Assembly (NCBI RefSeq): GCF_047663525.1
Contig: NC_092607.1
Span: 3,381,001 to 3,445,000 of the forward strand
Direction of reading: 5' to 3'
DNA: 64,000 nucleotides
From: Anas platyrhynchos
Taxonomy: Eukaryota > Chordata > Aves > Anseriformes > Anatidae
The notes below the pieces were generated by a model. That model made no database searches, was not told the DNA's origin, and worked only from the letters and a program-made list of their open reading frames with translations. Below are positions 1 to 38,861 of the stretch, in pieces; the stretch's first letter is position 1; every line of letters starts with the position of its first letter. Position numbers and translations under genes: made by a program.

Positions 1-102
1 CCAAGTAAGCAAGCTTCATAACAGAGGGAGGGGAAAAAATAAAGTAAATATTGTTGCTCTGAAATCAGGTATTAGTATAACAACTATGCTCTATGAACTT
101 AC

Positions 103-27610
<27,508 letters not shown>

Positions 27611-27687
27611 GGCGGCGGGGCCAGGGCCGCCGGGGAGCTGCGCCGCGCCTCCGCCCTCAGCGGCCGCCGCCGCACCGCAGCCACGGC

Positions 27688-27698
27688 GCCGCCATCTT
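27688..27698 (-). promoter_or_regulatory. YY1-type site AAGATGGCGGC
   Basis: An exact match to the YY1 motif that commonly lies just downstream of TATA-less start sites. It lies 78 bp upstream of the ARFGEF2 ATG and 6 bp from the E-box, which suggests transcription starts near 27.70 kb. Confidence 0.7.
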
Positions 27699-27704
27699 GG
27701 CGCT

Positions 27705-27714
27705 GTCACGTGAC
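27705..27714. promoter_or_regulatory. Palindromic E-box GTCACGTGAC (CLEAR/USF type)
   Basis: An exact 10-bp palindrome 95 bp upstream of the ARFGEF2 start codon. GTCACGTGAC is the consensus CLEAR element bound by TFEB/TFE3/MITF, and USF1/2 and MYC-MAX bind the same CACGTG core. Which factor uses it here is not known. Confidence 0.7.
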
Positions 27715-27837
27715 CCGGCCGCCCTGCCCGCCGCCCCATCGCGACTTGCGAGCCCGGCGGCAGGCGGGGCCCGGCCGGTGGAGGCCTCTGGCCGGCTGGC
27801 GGGCAAGGGGCCGTGGGGGGAGGGTGGAGGAATGGGC

Positions 27838-28225
27838 TCCGAGGTCGTCTGTTCCAACCGTGCCCCTCTCACCGCCATCACCCTCTAAGCCGTGTCCCCA
27901 AGCACCACGTCCAGCCTTTCTTTAGACACCCCCAGGGACGGTGACTCCACCACCTCCCTGGGCAACCCGTCCCAGTGCCTGACTGCTCTTTCTGAGCAGA
28001 AATGTCTCCTCATTTCCAGCCTAAACCTCCCCTGGTGCAACTTGAGGCCATTCCCTCTGGTCCTATCAGTAGTTACCTGTGAGAAGAGGCCGACCCCCAG
28101 CTCTCCACGCCTTTTCAGGCAGTTGCAGAGAGCAATGAGGGCTCCCCGAGCTTCCTCCAGACCAAACACCGCCAGGTCCCTCAGCTGCTCCTCACAGGAC
28201 TTGTGTTCCAGGCCCTTTACCACAA
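27838..28225 (-). mobile_element. CR1 LINE fragment (3' part)
   Basis: Read on the minus strand, this carries the typical CR1 3' region: phrases translating as [20 protein letters not shown] and [17 protein letters not shown] are hallmarks of avian CR1. The left (3') end decays at the edge of the ARFGEF2 CpG island, about 125 bp from the E-box. No intact reverse transcriptase is present. Confidence 0.85.
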
Positions 28226-28304
28226 TAAGTGGAGTTGGCAGCCACGTCCTGCCCCTTCAGTTCCAGCAGGCTGGGTCAGCCCTGCCGAAACCAGGCTTGG
28301 TGCC

Positions 28305-28782
28305 TGTTATAAATTGCCCCCTTAATTAATTTTTCAGAGAGCATTGTATTAACCAGAGAAAGGAATTTACTGAGTAAGCCAACAGCAAGCAAAACAGCGC
28401 TGGGCGTCCAGGGAGTCTCGGCTCTGCCAATGGCGCGCACCTCACCCCCGCCAGGGTCCCTTTTTATATCTCGGTAATTCCGGGATTACGCAGCACATCC
28501 TGGTATATTCTGCGACTGCGCGCATTGTTGCTAGGGGGTCATCTCTGTCCCTCTGGTGGTCGTGAAGATGAAGGCCGTAGTCTTCCTCGGCGTTGTGGTT
28601 CAACTTCTTTTTTTTATTTGGTCATGTTGGCCCAGCGTGAGACAGGAAGGCAGGATGTTGATACACTAGTTTAGCAACTGATCAGGAGATGGTTACATGA
28701 GCTTTGCAGCAGTGTCTCTGAACAAAAGAGGCAACTGAGATGCAGAAGGAGAGAAGGGGAGGGGGTTCTCTTTTTTGTTACA
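28305..28782 (-). mobile_element. LTR-like unit (probable solo LTR of an endogenous retrovirus)
   Basis: Read on the minus strand, a block of about 480 bp begins TGTAACA and ends TATAACA. It has a TATA box (GATATAAAAAGG, plus 28459-28470), a GC-rich start region near 28435 and a variant poly(A) signal AGTAAA (28366-28371), in the order U3-R-U5. I find no flanking target-site duplication with these ends and no adjacent primer-binding site or gag/pol. The boundaries and family are therefore uncertain. It could instead be an unrelated promoter or another repeat. Confidence 0.5.
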
Positions 28783-30240
28783 TTAAGCAAAAGAATTTTC
28801 ATAGTGTCTAGCCAAGCATTATACAGCTCCTTACTTCAGCAGGGAGCTTTTGCAACTCCTGCTCCTCAAACAGAACTCCTTGTTTTTTATAATACAAAAG
28901 ACAATGAACAAACATTTATGGTGTATTACAGTGCCCATCCGCGCTTTTTTAAAACCCGTCCTCTTGGCATGTCCCTGGGAGTTGCGTCCCCCAAATGTGT
29001 TGGGTGTCGGGTGATTTCACTAGCAGGACACCCCAAATGCAAGCACTGTTATTGCTGCAATAGTTGCATTGATTGTGTTGGAATTGTGACTGAAAGAAGG
29101 TCATGTTAATACAATACTCCTCATTTTTATAACGCTTTTAATCTGAGCATCCCAGTGTTTCCGCTATCGCTGATAACTTCCACAGAACAAGGCCTGTGAA
29201 GAGACACTAAGAATATAGATGTTTCAAAGACCCAAAGTCATGTTAAAGATGAATCATTAAAAAATAAATTTCACGTCCCATAAATTTAGTATCCATTTAT
29301 AACCCGATGCCCAATTGTTTCTTCTCCTTTTATCCATCGCCCTATGCAGTAGGGTGTCTTATTCCCCAAATCAAATTCTGGACTCCTTGAAAGCCAGTAT
29401 AATCTATGGAAATAATCTGCAGAGATAAATTACTCATTTGATGCCCTCCTTTAGCAACTTGCAACCATCACTAGCATGCAGTCACCTCTTCCACATCCCT
29501 CCACAATGGGCTTAATCAAATTAAGACAGCAATATCTAACTAAGAATACAGGGACCTATTAGATTGTCTATACTGTGATTTTATTTCTCAAACACTGGCA
29601 TTCTTATCTTTTAAAATGTCATTAATAGACACTTAGCATTGTCAAATTCTACAATATTTGTCTAAAAAGCATTAACGAAGGGTCCAACCATAAACGCCTG
29701 TGTGCAGCATTCATAGTATTACTTCATGTGGAAAATGGGCAGGTGCTATGTGACCAACTCTACTGTCCAGAGGTTTGTGTGGACTGGCTACATGGAGCTG
29801 AGGACTCTACTTACATGGAAAACTATGAGTTAGATTATAGGAAATCAGACATGATGAAGGTGGACAAGAACAGGGGGAAGTGCCCCTATCTGGAAACAGT
29901 TTTTAAAGCTACTAGCTAAAGACTTGGGTTTTCCCAGGAAATCAGCAGTTCCAATGTGGCTGTGATAAGAGTACAATTTTGTGGTTTGTCATTAAGTCAC
30001 AAATTGTCAGGGTGTAACTACCTCAAAAACCTCCTAGTTATATCTGTTCTCTTGGCAATAATAGTGTGTTCAGCCTCTTCTAGTATGAGCAAATGCACCA
30101 TGTAATAAATGTGAGACAATGTTGGAAGGTTAAAGTCCTTCTGAGCGTTTATCAGCTGAAGCTGTCATTAGGCAACTGACTTGAACTTTCCTCCACATTA
30201 AGTGATTAGTACAAGTTTAGAATGGATCACTATTCCATGT

Positions 30241-30310
30241 CAGAATCACAGAAATGCAGGGCTGGGAAGGTCTTCAACAGATCATTTAGTACATCTCCAA
30301 GCATTAAGAC
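30241..30310 (-). mobile_element. Old CR1-like 3' fragment, intergenic
   Basis: The phrase GAATCACAGAAATGCAGGGC followed by TGGGAAGGTCTTCAACAGAT on the plus strand resembles the reversed end of an old CR1 element. Right end unclear. Confidence 0.45.
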
Positions 30311-30527
30311 AGAATGCTGCCTCTTACTGAACAGCTCCAGTAAAGGAGATTGAATAGCATTTCAGTTTGTTGCCTTCAGTGTTTCACTAATTATGCAGTT
30401 AGGAAATTCCTAACATCTGGTCTGGATGTTAACTGCTATCCATTAGCAGATGGATGGACTCTATATCATAGAGATAGGAATAACAGAAAAATAGAGACAA
30501 ATAACATAGAAATCAGAGTATTGAGTG

Positions 30528-30548
30528 ATTATTATTATTATTATTATT
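30528..30548. repeat. (ATT)7 microsatellite
   Basis: Seven perfect ATT units. Confidence 0.95.
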
Positions 30549-31588
30549 GAATTTGCATATTTCCAGATTGTGACTAGGGTTTGGATTTTGTTTTCTATCA
30601 AAAGCCTGGTTGTTCCTAATTTTTTTTTATTTTTATTTTTTAATTTCTGGTCTCTTATACAGAAGATGTTCATCCCTGTAATCATATAGGTATGCTGACT
30701 TCACTCTTGTAGCCTCAGTAACGTAATTGTTTTTACACTGAGGAGATTTCATCCATTTCATCCTTACACTGCATGCTGATAGTCTGTGTGTTAATTTCAT
30801 TGCACAATACAGTGAAATCAGATAGCCTATGCTTCTTTAGTAACAACTAACTCCAATAAAAATTTTGAAAAATGCAACGAATTTCAGAATGCTGAGATAG
30901 ACCATATTTTTCCTGGTGTTTTCCTATCAGGATTCAGTATGGTATTATTTTAAAATAGAATGAACTGGGCAATCATTGTCTATATTTGCTATTTATTTTT
31001 CCAAGTATGTTGCAGATGTAAAGGTGCAGGGCTTTAAGTCATTACATGGTCTAGTATTTGGTTTGGAGTATCTAGTTCCATGAAATATGCCATAATATCC
31101 TTTGGCTTCTAAACATCTTAAAGTTTTAAACCATATTTGTATATCTCTGTATGTCTGTGATCACTTAAGTGTTACATTTCTGAGCTTATCACCTTGGGCA
31201 TCAAGTGGTTGAGACAGTTTACATGCCAGGTCGATGAATTCATTTGCATTAAAGACCTAAATACAGGTAGCATTATGGGTTTTAATTGTACTTTTCAGAC
31301 CTTGTTCCCAAAATGCAAAGTCTGAGAAATATGCTTTTCAGGTTTATATTCATTCAGTGTGTCACCAGGAGGGAATTAGGAAGACGTCTTGCTGTGCACC
31401 TCATGACTCAGCTGCCTTCTTTAATTCCTACCCTTGGCTCCATCGTAGCTCTGCTATACCGCAAGCTTTCAGATCCTCTCCACAGGATATCTCACTGACT
31501 ATCTTAATAACCAGGCAACATCTAATTTAATTTGCCCTGTCCTGAAAGGTAAAAAATTCAATACGAACCTTGAGAGCCTCATTACTGA

Positions 31589-31589
<1 letters not shown>

Positions 31590-31624
<35 letters not shown>
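31590..31624. repeat. A35 homopolymer
   Basis: Thirty-five consecutive A, the longest homopolymer in the window. No AATAAA lies just upstream and I recognise no retroposed gene body, so it is not clearly a processed-pseudogene tail. Confidence 0.95.
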
Positions 31625-31629
<5 letters not shown>

Positions 31630-32669
31630 ACAATTTCAAATTTCTTCTGGCTACTTTAATTTAGCACATCCAAAATAAGAAAAGGTTTAATAACTCTCCC
31701 TAATAATCTTTCTAATAGAAAGGGAGAGATGAAGACACACAAAAAAGTAAGAACAGGATCACCTGTCACAGAGTCAAGTACTGACAGTGAGAGAAGTCAA
31801 AAGACAAACTGATTGTTCTTGGACTCAAGAGTCACTTCATTTCAGTGCTGAAATCTGCAGTCTCAACGTAGAATATGCCTCGGAGAACATGATGGCCTTG
31901 TGTTAGGGACAAGTCAGAAAGGAAGATTTGGCTGATGAAAGTTAACCAGTAGTCAGATTTTGATGAAAAATTGTCATATTGGGGACAGTGACAGAGAACA
32001 CTGTAGCTTCCACTAATTTGTAATCCTAAGGAGCCATGGTAATGCAAATAAGCCCCGTCTCTTGAAAAGCTATCAGTTTAGCAATAACAAGACAAAATGT
32101 GTAGTTTTCTTGTACCGATATATTACACCTCCACATGCTAGCATTTTTAAATGTGTAATTTTGAAATAATGCTCACAATCCAAGAAAAGTGGATCCAAAA
32201 CCAGTCCCCCAAGAATTGCCCACGTTTGTTATTGCTGTCTATGCATCTGATTCTTCTTTCACTTCTATTAGTTTAAATCAAGGGTAATTCTACAGTTATC
32301 AGTGAAATTACAGTGATGCAGAAGTGACATAACTAAAAGTCAAATAAGGCCCTTAGTCTTTTTTGAGGGATGCTGACTTAGTTATTGACACAAAAAAGGC
32401 TGTAATTACTGTCAGCAGCATTTTCAGAACTAATTAAGCAGCAGAAGCTGTTCGTGTATTGTCAGCCAAATTATCAGTTCTGATTTTAGGACATTTATTG
32501 TGGGGCAAGATTAGTTTTCATTGGAGAAGCAAAATGGATATGGTCTTGATTTTAGGGAATAGATTGAGCAGACAGTTTTACAGAAATCTTTTTTTAGTTA
32601 CATGTCAAGCAAAAAACTTGCCTTTCAAATCTTACAGCAGTATTTGAATTCCTAGGTGTACGATTACAT

Positions 32670-34210
32670 CTCAGGTTATGGTTTGGACTTAAAAGAGACA
32701 AGAGTGAATACCAGGTTTCAGCTACAATGAGCTTTTTGAGTGCTAGTGGCATGTGAAGAATATGAAGCTAGTGAATGGGAGGTTCTACTATTTAAGGTTT
32801 GAGTTATAGGTAGGCTCAAGGCTGACACTCACTGAGGTTAAGGAAGTTGGTTTTGGGACTGCACTGAGTAACATGTGCTCATACTGAGAGAGAGTTGGAG
32901 CCTATTTAGTTTTCAGACAACTTTCGTTTCCCCTTATGATTTACAACAGAATTCCTGTTATGAGTAGGACTAGAATTTTCAATTGTTAGGATTGAAACTC
33001 ACTGGAGCTTTTGCTAGACCTATTTTACATGGACTTAGGTTGGATCTTAGGAAGAACTTCTTTACCAAAAGGGTTATTAGACTTTGGAACAGGCTGCCCA
33101 GGGAAGTGGTGGAGTCACCATCCCTGGAAGTCTTTAAAAGATGTTTAGATGTAGAGCTTAGGGATATGGTTTAGTGGGGACTGCTAGGTCAGAGGTTGGA
33201 CTCAATGATCTTGAGGCCTCTTCCAACCTAGAAATTCTGTGATTCTGTAATTTGCATGAATTAGGGGAGGCATTATCATCAAAGGCTATGGATATATAAG
33301 GCTGAAAGTGATTGCTTACTTCAAGTTGACAGGAGAATCAAGAGTAGGTGCAGAGTTAGGAAGCAGGCTGAGCTTTGGGTTGTGACTCTGTAGGTTAAGC
33401 TAGAGTTTATATTAGGTTTCTGGGTTCACAGTAGGGCTCATAACATCAAGTTTGCCAATTGTGTTCATCTTTTGAGATAATAAAGATCTATTCCCAGCAT
33501 TACAGTTATGGTCATGGTAGAATTAGGGTTAGAGTTTGGATTCTACCAGGGGAGGTGAATTAAGTTCAGGCCTGAATCTGACGGGGTGGTCACATTAAGT
33601 TTACAACAGAATCTATTGGGATAGTGCAGACTGTGCACTGTTTTAGAGAGGGCTGGATATGGGTTTCCTCCTTAGGATCAACATAACAGTCAAAGTTAGG
33701 ACTGAGGTTAATTTTTAGGGCAGGGTTCTGATGCTTTTGAGTACACAAGCCATTATTCAGAAAGATGTTCAAAAAGCAGACAAGACAAATTTAATGTTGC
33801 TGCCATCAGGCACTGATGAACAATCGTGCTTCGGACTGCTAGAGACCAGAAGCTGAGAGCTAACTGTGAGGTTAATCTTATGGCTAGGTCTAGACTTAGA
33901 TAATAAATCTGCTAGGGAAGATAAGCCAAGATCAGTCCTGCATTTACCGGAGTAAATAAGAGATGTTTGGAAAAATAGTATTAGTTTTTGGGAGAAGAAC
34001 TGCTTGCTCCGTAAGGAGGATGGAGCTTATTTTGAATATCAGTAAGATGATCTCTATACTGTCTAGGAAACTGCACTTAGTTCAGGAACTAGATGATGAA
34101 GAGAGACTTTTTGCTTAAAGTTTTCCATACAGTTTATATAAGGGCTAAAGTTAGATGTGAACTTATGCAGGACAGTTGAGTTGAGTCCTAAGTTTCGGTT
34201 GCTACTGTTA
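32670..34210. repeat. TAGG/GGTTA-rich tract, possible degenerate repeat
   Basis: About 1.5 kb in which TTAGG, GGTTA and TAGGTT-like words recur on the plus strand, for example AGAATTAGGGTTAGAGTTTG near 33520. It is interrupted by the CR1 copy at 33031-33250. I cannot define a unit by eye, so this may only be base-composition bias. Confidence 0.35.
33031..33250 (+). mobile_element. CR1 LINE 3' fragment, intergenic
   Basis: A well preserved CR1 3' region translating in part as [19 protein letters not shown], followed by the untranslated end and the terminal ATTCTGTG repeats at 33233-33248. 5'-truncated, as most CR1 copies are. Confidence 0.92.
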
Positions 34211-36159
34211 CAAGTCAGCAAACCATGATTAGTTTGGTGACTCACATCCTTTTAGCAATTCCTATTATGCATGGCATCAACATCATCATTATTTTAAACC
34301 AAAAGAGACAGTCAGTCATCCATGCCAAATGGAACATCTTTCAGGAAACAGTTTCACACATGCAGGATAATCTGAAAAAAAAATTATATATGTCACTCCC
34401 CACTAGATACCATGTGCCATAAATATCACCATATAGAAAATTAAGATATCTCGAACAGGTTTGAAATTTATTTCCTAGAAACAGGCTTAAAAATGATAAA
34501 TGTCCTTTTGTCCCTAGAAAATTCTTTGGATTTGCCTCAGGAGAAGAGTACAAAAGATCCTGCATGTTGCATACAGTGTGTTTATGGGATGCATTTTTTT
34601 CTGCTTGACTTCTCCTCATTCTGTTCACCAGTTTGCCTTTGTTTGACTTTTGATACCCTAAGAAAACTTGTTATTGCTGTTTACTCCCTAAAACAGCAAA
34701 TGTGGTAAAAATCTATAGCTTATTCTTGCAAATATAATAAAACAGGAAATGTGAAGAATGGAAATATATTCTGTAGCGCTGTTCAAAAACTGATTAAATC
34801 CTTTCAGCCATTCTGTAGTTTACAAAATTGAGAGGACAACATAACTCTCCAGCAGAGGGCTTTCCTTAGCCACAATAAAAACAACTCAGAAATACTCGTA
34901 TTTATGCCATAGCAAGGCATTCACCCTCATGATGATATTCTGCCTAGGTTGGGGTCCATGACAGATAATATTAGGGCTGTTAATTATGCTTTCCTGTTTT
35001 ATTACCGACCTGTCTCTCATCTGTTTGGGCTATTATATTTCTGCCACTGTGCACACATGGCAAGGATCATGTGCTAGGATTTCCCACCCGCAACCCAGAA
35101 CCACTCTCATTTCTGTTTTCTTGAAATAGAACTCTCTTCCTCTTTGTTCTTTTCTTTCTCTTTCATAGAAATTTGAGTATATTTAACATACAGGAACGTT
35201 CCGTGCTTGTTGGTAATGGGGAGAGAGCATGCAACTGGATATTGAGGCCAAGGATCCTTGAATCATCTGTACCAGACCAATGAGTTGACTTGATCAAAGA
35301 CTGCTTGATTATACAAGAAAAAATGTGGAAGAGGTGGAGAATAGTTCCTTTAAAAATCAGAATTCAAGCTGATGGATGCAGCTTTTAGATGATACTGGTA
35401 CCTTTTCCCATTACTTCCATGCCAAAAAGATTACACTGGATAACTGAATATTATTCTGAGGTGTTTCCTGAGGTGATCTCTGCTCTGGCTGGGTAATACT
35501 TAGGGCACTTACAACTGGAGACAAGTTATTCCCACAGAGCATTTTCCATGCTAATTTATATAAGGACAACAGCTGCAGAAAGATGGGTCAGTTTTGGGAG
35601 GGACCTGGTTGGATGAAGCTGTATCCCTACAGCTTCATGACTAGAAGGTTTCAAGAGAGGCAAGTCAGTGGGACAGAGAGGGATCTGGCTGCACCTTTGC
35701 AAGTAACACTGCAAAAAGGCAATGAACCAAGTATGAAATGAGAGTAAGTTCCATCCAACACTGTGACAAGCCAACAATCCACAGCATGGCCTAGTTCTCT
35801 AGGGTCTGCAATGATGGCACAGTGAAAAAAGGGAACACTTTCACATTTTCTGAAACACTTTACATCTTTTTTATTTGCTATTTTTGCCTGAACTGCCCTT
35901 ATGGGTTTTCAAACCACTTCTGCTGTGTGCAATCTATCCATCCAGCTAGGGAACAGAAACACTTCTGGGTAATTTACATAACCAACTAACATGAACAGCT
36001 TGAATTCCAAACACCAGTTGTCAGATGGAGACAATCATGGTAAGTTTGCGATAGAAAATGATCCATAGACAGAATATTTATGTTCTTTCCCCTCACCAGT
36101 GTATCATCATGAAAATCTTGCTTCGCTTATAAACCCCAATTCTTCACACACCACAGGGG

Positions 36160-36195
36160 AAAAAAAAAAAGAAAAAAAAAGAAAAAAAAAAAAAG
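36160..36195. repeat. A-rich simple repeat
   Basis: Runs of A broken by single G. Confidence 0.9.
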
Positions 36196-36742
36196 CATGT
36201 TATGGCATCAATATGTGGAGTGAAAATCAAGATCCCAAACATGCAAAAGACAAATACAAAAAATTGAGAGACCACCTAAAACCACATCAACTTAGGAGCA
36301 GCCTGTGGGAGGAAAAAACAGGCAGCAGCCCTGAGTAAACCCTTCCCTCTGACTTTGCTCATCGCTCCTGCTGATGTTGGTGTAACATTGCAACTAACTG
36401 GGTCTTCAAAAATCAAACCTGTTATTTCGGTGGTAATAAATACTATTTGAATTTACCCTGATGTTAGACATAGCACTTGAGATATTGTTCGTAGCTGAGA
36501 GCATGTCTGCACTAGGCTTATAATTTGAAAAAAAAAAAGAAAAAAGAAAAAAAAGTAAGAGAGCTAGATGCCCACGCTGAGTAAGATGCACAGTTTCCAA
36601 TCATACCGTCATGTTCTTGTTAGGTTGGTTTTTCCTTTTCTGATCTTACACTTGTTCAAACTAGTTTTTTTCACTTGAGGGCGCCAAAGGTCTAGTACCA
36701 TAAAGGGAATGCACAGGACTACTGCTGAGAAATGTCACACAG

Positions 36743-36763
36743 CAAAACAAAACAAAACAAAAC
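36743..36763. repeat. (AAAAC)n microsatellite
   Basis: About four units of AAAAC. Confidence 0.85.
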
Positions 36764-38838
36764 CTGCTATTCTTTGACCTCTAAAGTGCAAATAAGGACT
36801 TTAGTTACACATGTCGACATGATGAAATCTTCAGTTCTAGAAGTGGAAAGAGGTTATCATCCTAGAGATCATAACAGAAGACATGTCACTGTCTGATTTG
36901 GATCAGAAGATGTTCAGAAGCTCGTAGAAGAGAGGAAGGTCATGAGTACTCCTCTGTGACCCATACTCCTTCCACACAAGTGAGTAGACAGACACATGGC
37001 AGACTTGGCCCTTTAGGCTAAACAGAGACCTGAAAATATTGCTTTTATTTGCCTCCATCGCATGTGTTCCTAGTCCCTCCCAATCCATACATGTCTGAAT
37101 TCATAGCTACCATTTAGCTCATTTTAGTTCTACAAGTCAATATTTAATTCAGCTGTAGATCTGGTTCTCTCACAGTCTTAAAGAGTTCACTTCATATTAT
37201 CTTTCTCTTCCCTCTAGCTTCTCCTTTTCAAAAAGCTTTTTATGGCATTAATCTACACGGTAGTCATTAATATTTTTTAAGATCTATTAGCAGAATATCT
37301 ACTTTCTGTCACCTCCTCACAGTTGAAATGTCATGCAAGCTGTAAGATACTTGCTAAACCCAGGATGCAACAAAAGCAATATTCCACTGATGTCATACGC
37401 AAAGCTACCTTTCATAGCTAAATCACATATGACTAATATATTGGTCATGCTAATGTGCTGGGTTGTATTTTGAATGTTTCTGATGACGTTCTGTAACTAT
37501 TCATATGACTACTGTTTCAGAATAATCTGGCAATTGAGTTGAAACATTTACGGTCTGTTTGAGCTACAAGCCCACTTCCCACCATGGTTTCAGATATTTT
37601 AAACTCCCCTGTCCTCTTGGAATTTTTCAACTGTTTTCAATTATTTTATTGACAGTGCTATATAAATGAGAGGGCAACAAGACAAGATGTGTTAATTTTT
37701 ATACATGCAAAATCAGAGGCTGAATCAAGGGTCACTGTGGGTCCTCTAGGTGCTGATTGCTACCATTTTTCTGCTACTACGCATAGTTTCATATACTACC
37801 CACACCTCCTTCCTGAGCTAAAGGCAGGTGTACGTCCCAGATAACCCTCCCTCGACTACTTTATGCTATTAAAAACCAGATGGCTCAATTTGCCATCTAG
37901 TCAAGGACAAGCATGGAGGTCAGCATGTGGAAGAGCAGTCTCCCCCCCTCCTTGTGGGGCTTGCTCAGTTGCCCATCCTGCTATAGAAACTCAATCTGGC
38001 TAAGACAGACTACTTTCCTACCCACTAGCTGAGACACTGAGCACAGTCACCTGAATTCCCAGGTCTCACCGAGGTGGACACGGAAAGCTTACAGGGGATT
38101 ATGAGCATAAAACCTGTCAAAACTGAGAGGCATGAAGGCCCCTTCTAAATGTGCTTATATACCCTTTAGCAGGTAGGAGGGTTGTCTGCATTCGTGACTA
38201 AGCAAGGCATCCTGTGCGTGTCTGTGCTCATGGACAATGAAGAAAAATATGTGAAGAAAAGTGACAAGAGAGGGAATGAGCTAAATTATTGGAAAATCCT
38301 GAACTGTCTTGGGCCTCCTGGAAGGAGAAAAGTGAGATACTCAACGAACGTGTCCTCCCATATTGCACACAGGGTTATTAAGACAGCACCGTCAACAGAT
38401 AATAACCACAGGGGACAACATAAACAGCAGCACAACCTTGTCTCTATTACATGACGTGGAAACCACAATGCAGTAAATGAGGCCAGGGGGAAAGCTATGA
38501 GGCCTTAAATCTGCATATACTTTGTCTACAGCGTGTTGTTCCAATCGACGTTTCCTTTAACTCCAGTATTGATCAGTGACTTGTACCCACACAGTAATTT
38601 AAAACTGAGTTGTTTTCAGTGAGACTCGTGTCAGCATGTATGAAGAAAGACAAGGTTTTCCAAAGGGTATATTTCTGATTTTCATACACAGTTATGGAGG
38701 TGGCACATGTAAATCATCAAAATTTGCTGTCCCTGGGTACTTGTGACACATTTGCTAACCAAATGGCACGGGGGAGTCAAACCTGAACCAAATGCCTCTC
38801 TCTTGCTTGGAGAACAGTACAAAGACTGTGACTTGGGG

Positions 38839-38861
38839 AAAAAAAAAAAAAAAAAAAAAAA
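38839..38861. repeat. A23 homopolymer
   Basis: Twenty-three consecutive A after GGGG. Confidence 0.95.

Noticed and set aside
27885..28223. 112-codon minus-strand open frame as a host gene
   Set aside because: Its translation is the standard CR1 3' region ([10 protein letters not shown] and similar phrases), so it is mobile-element sequence.
28804..29109. 101-codon Cys-containing open frame beside the LTR-like unit
   Set aside because: It starts at GTG, not ATG, has no recognisable zinc knuckle spacing or retroviral motif, and no promoter or splice context. I do not support a gene or a retroviral remnant from it.
32983..33174. 63-codon plus-strand open frame as a host gene
   Set aside because: Also CR1-derived, ending in the CR1 terminal repeat.
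38182..38454. 90-codon plus-strand open frame in the intergenic region
   Set aside because: No family recognised, no splice partners and no promoter context. The length is within chance expectation for this much DNA.
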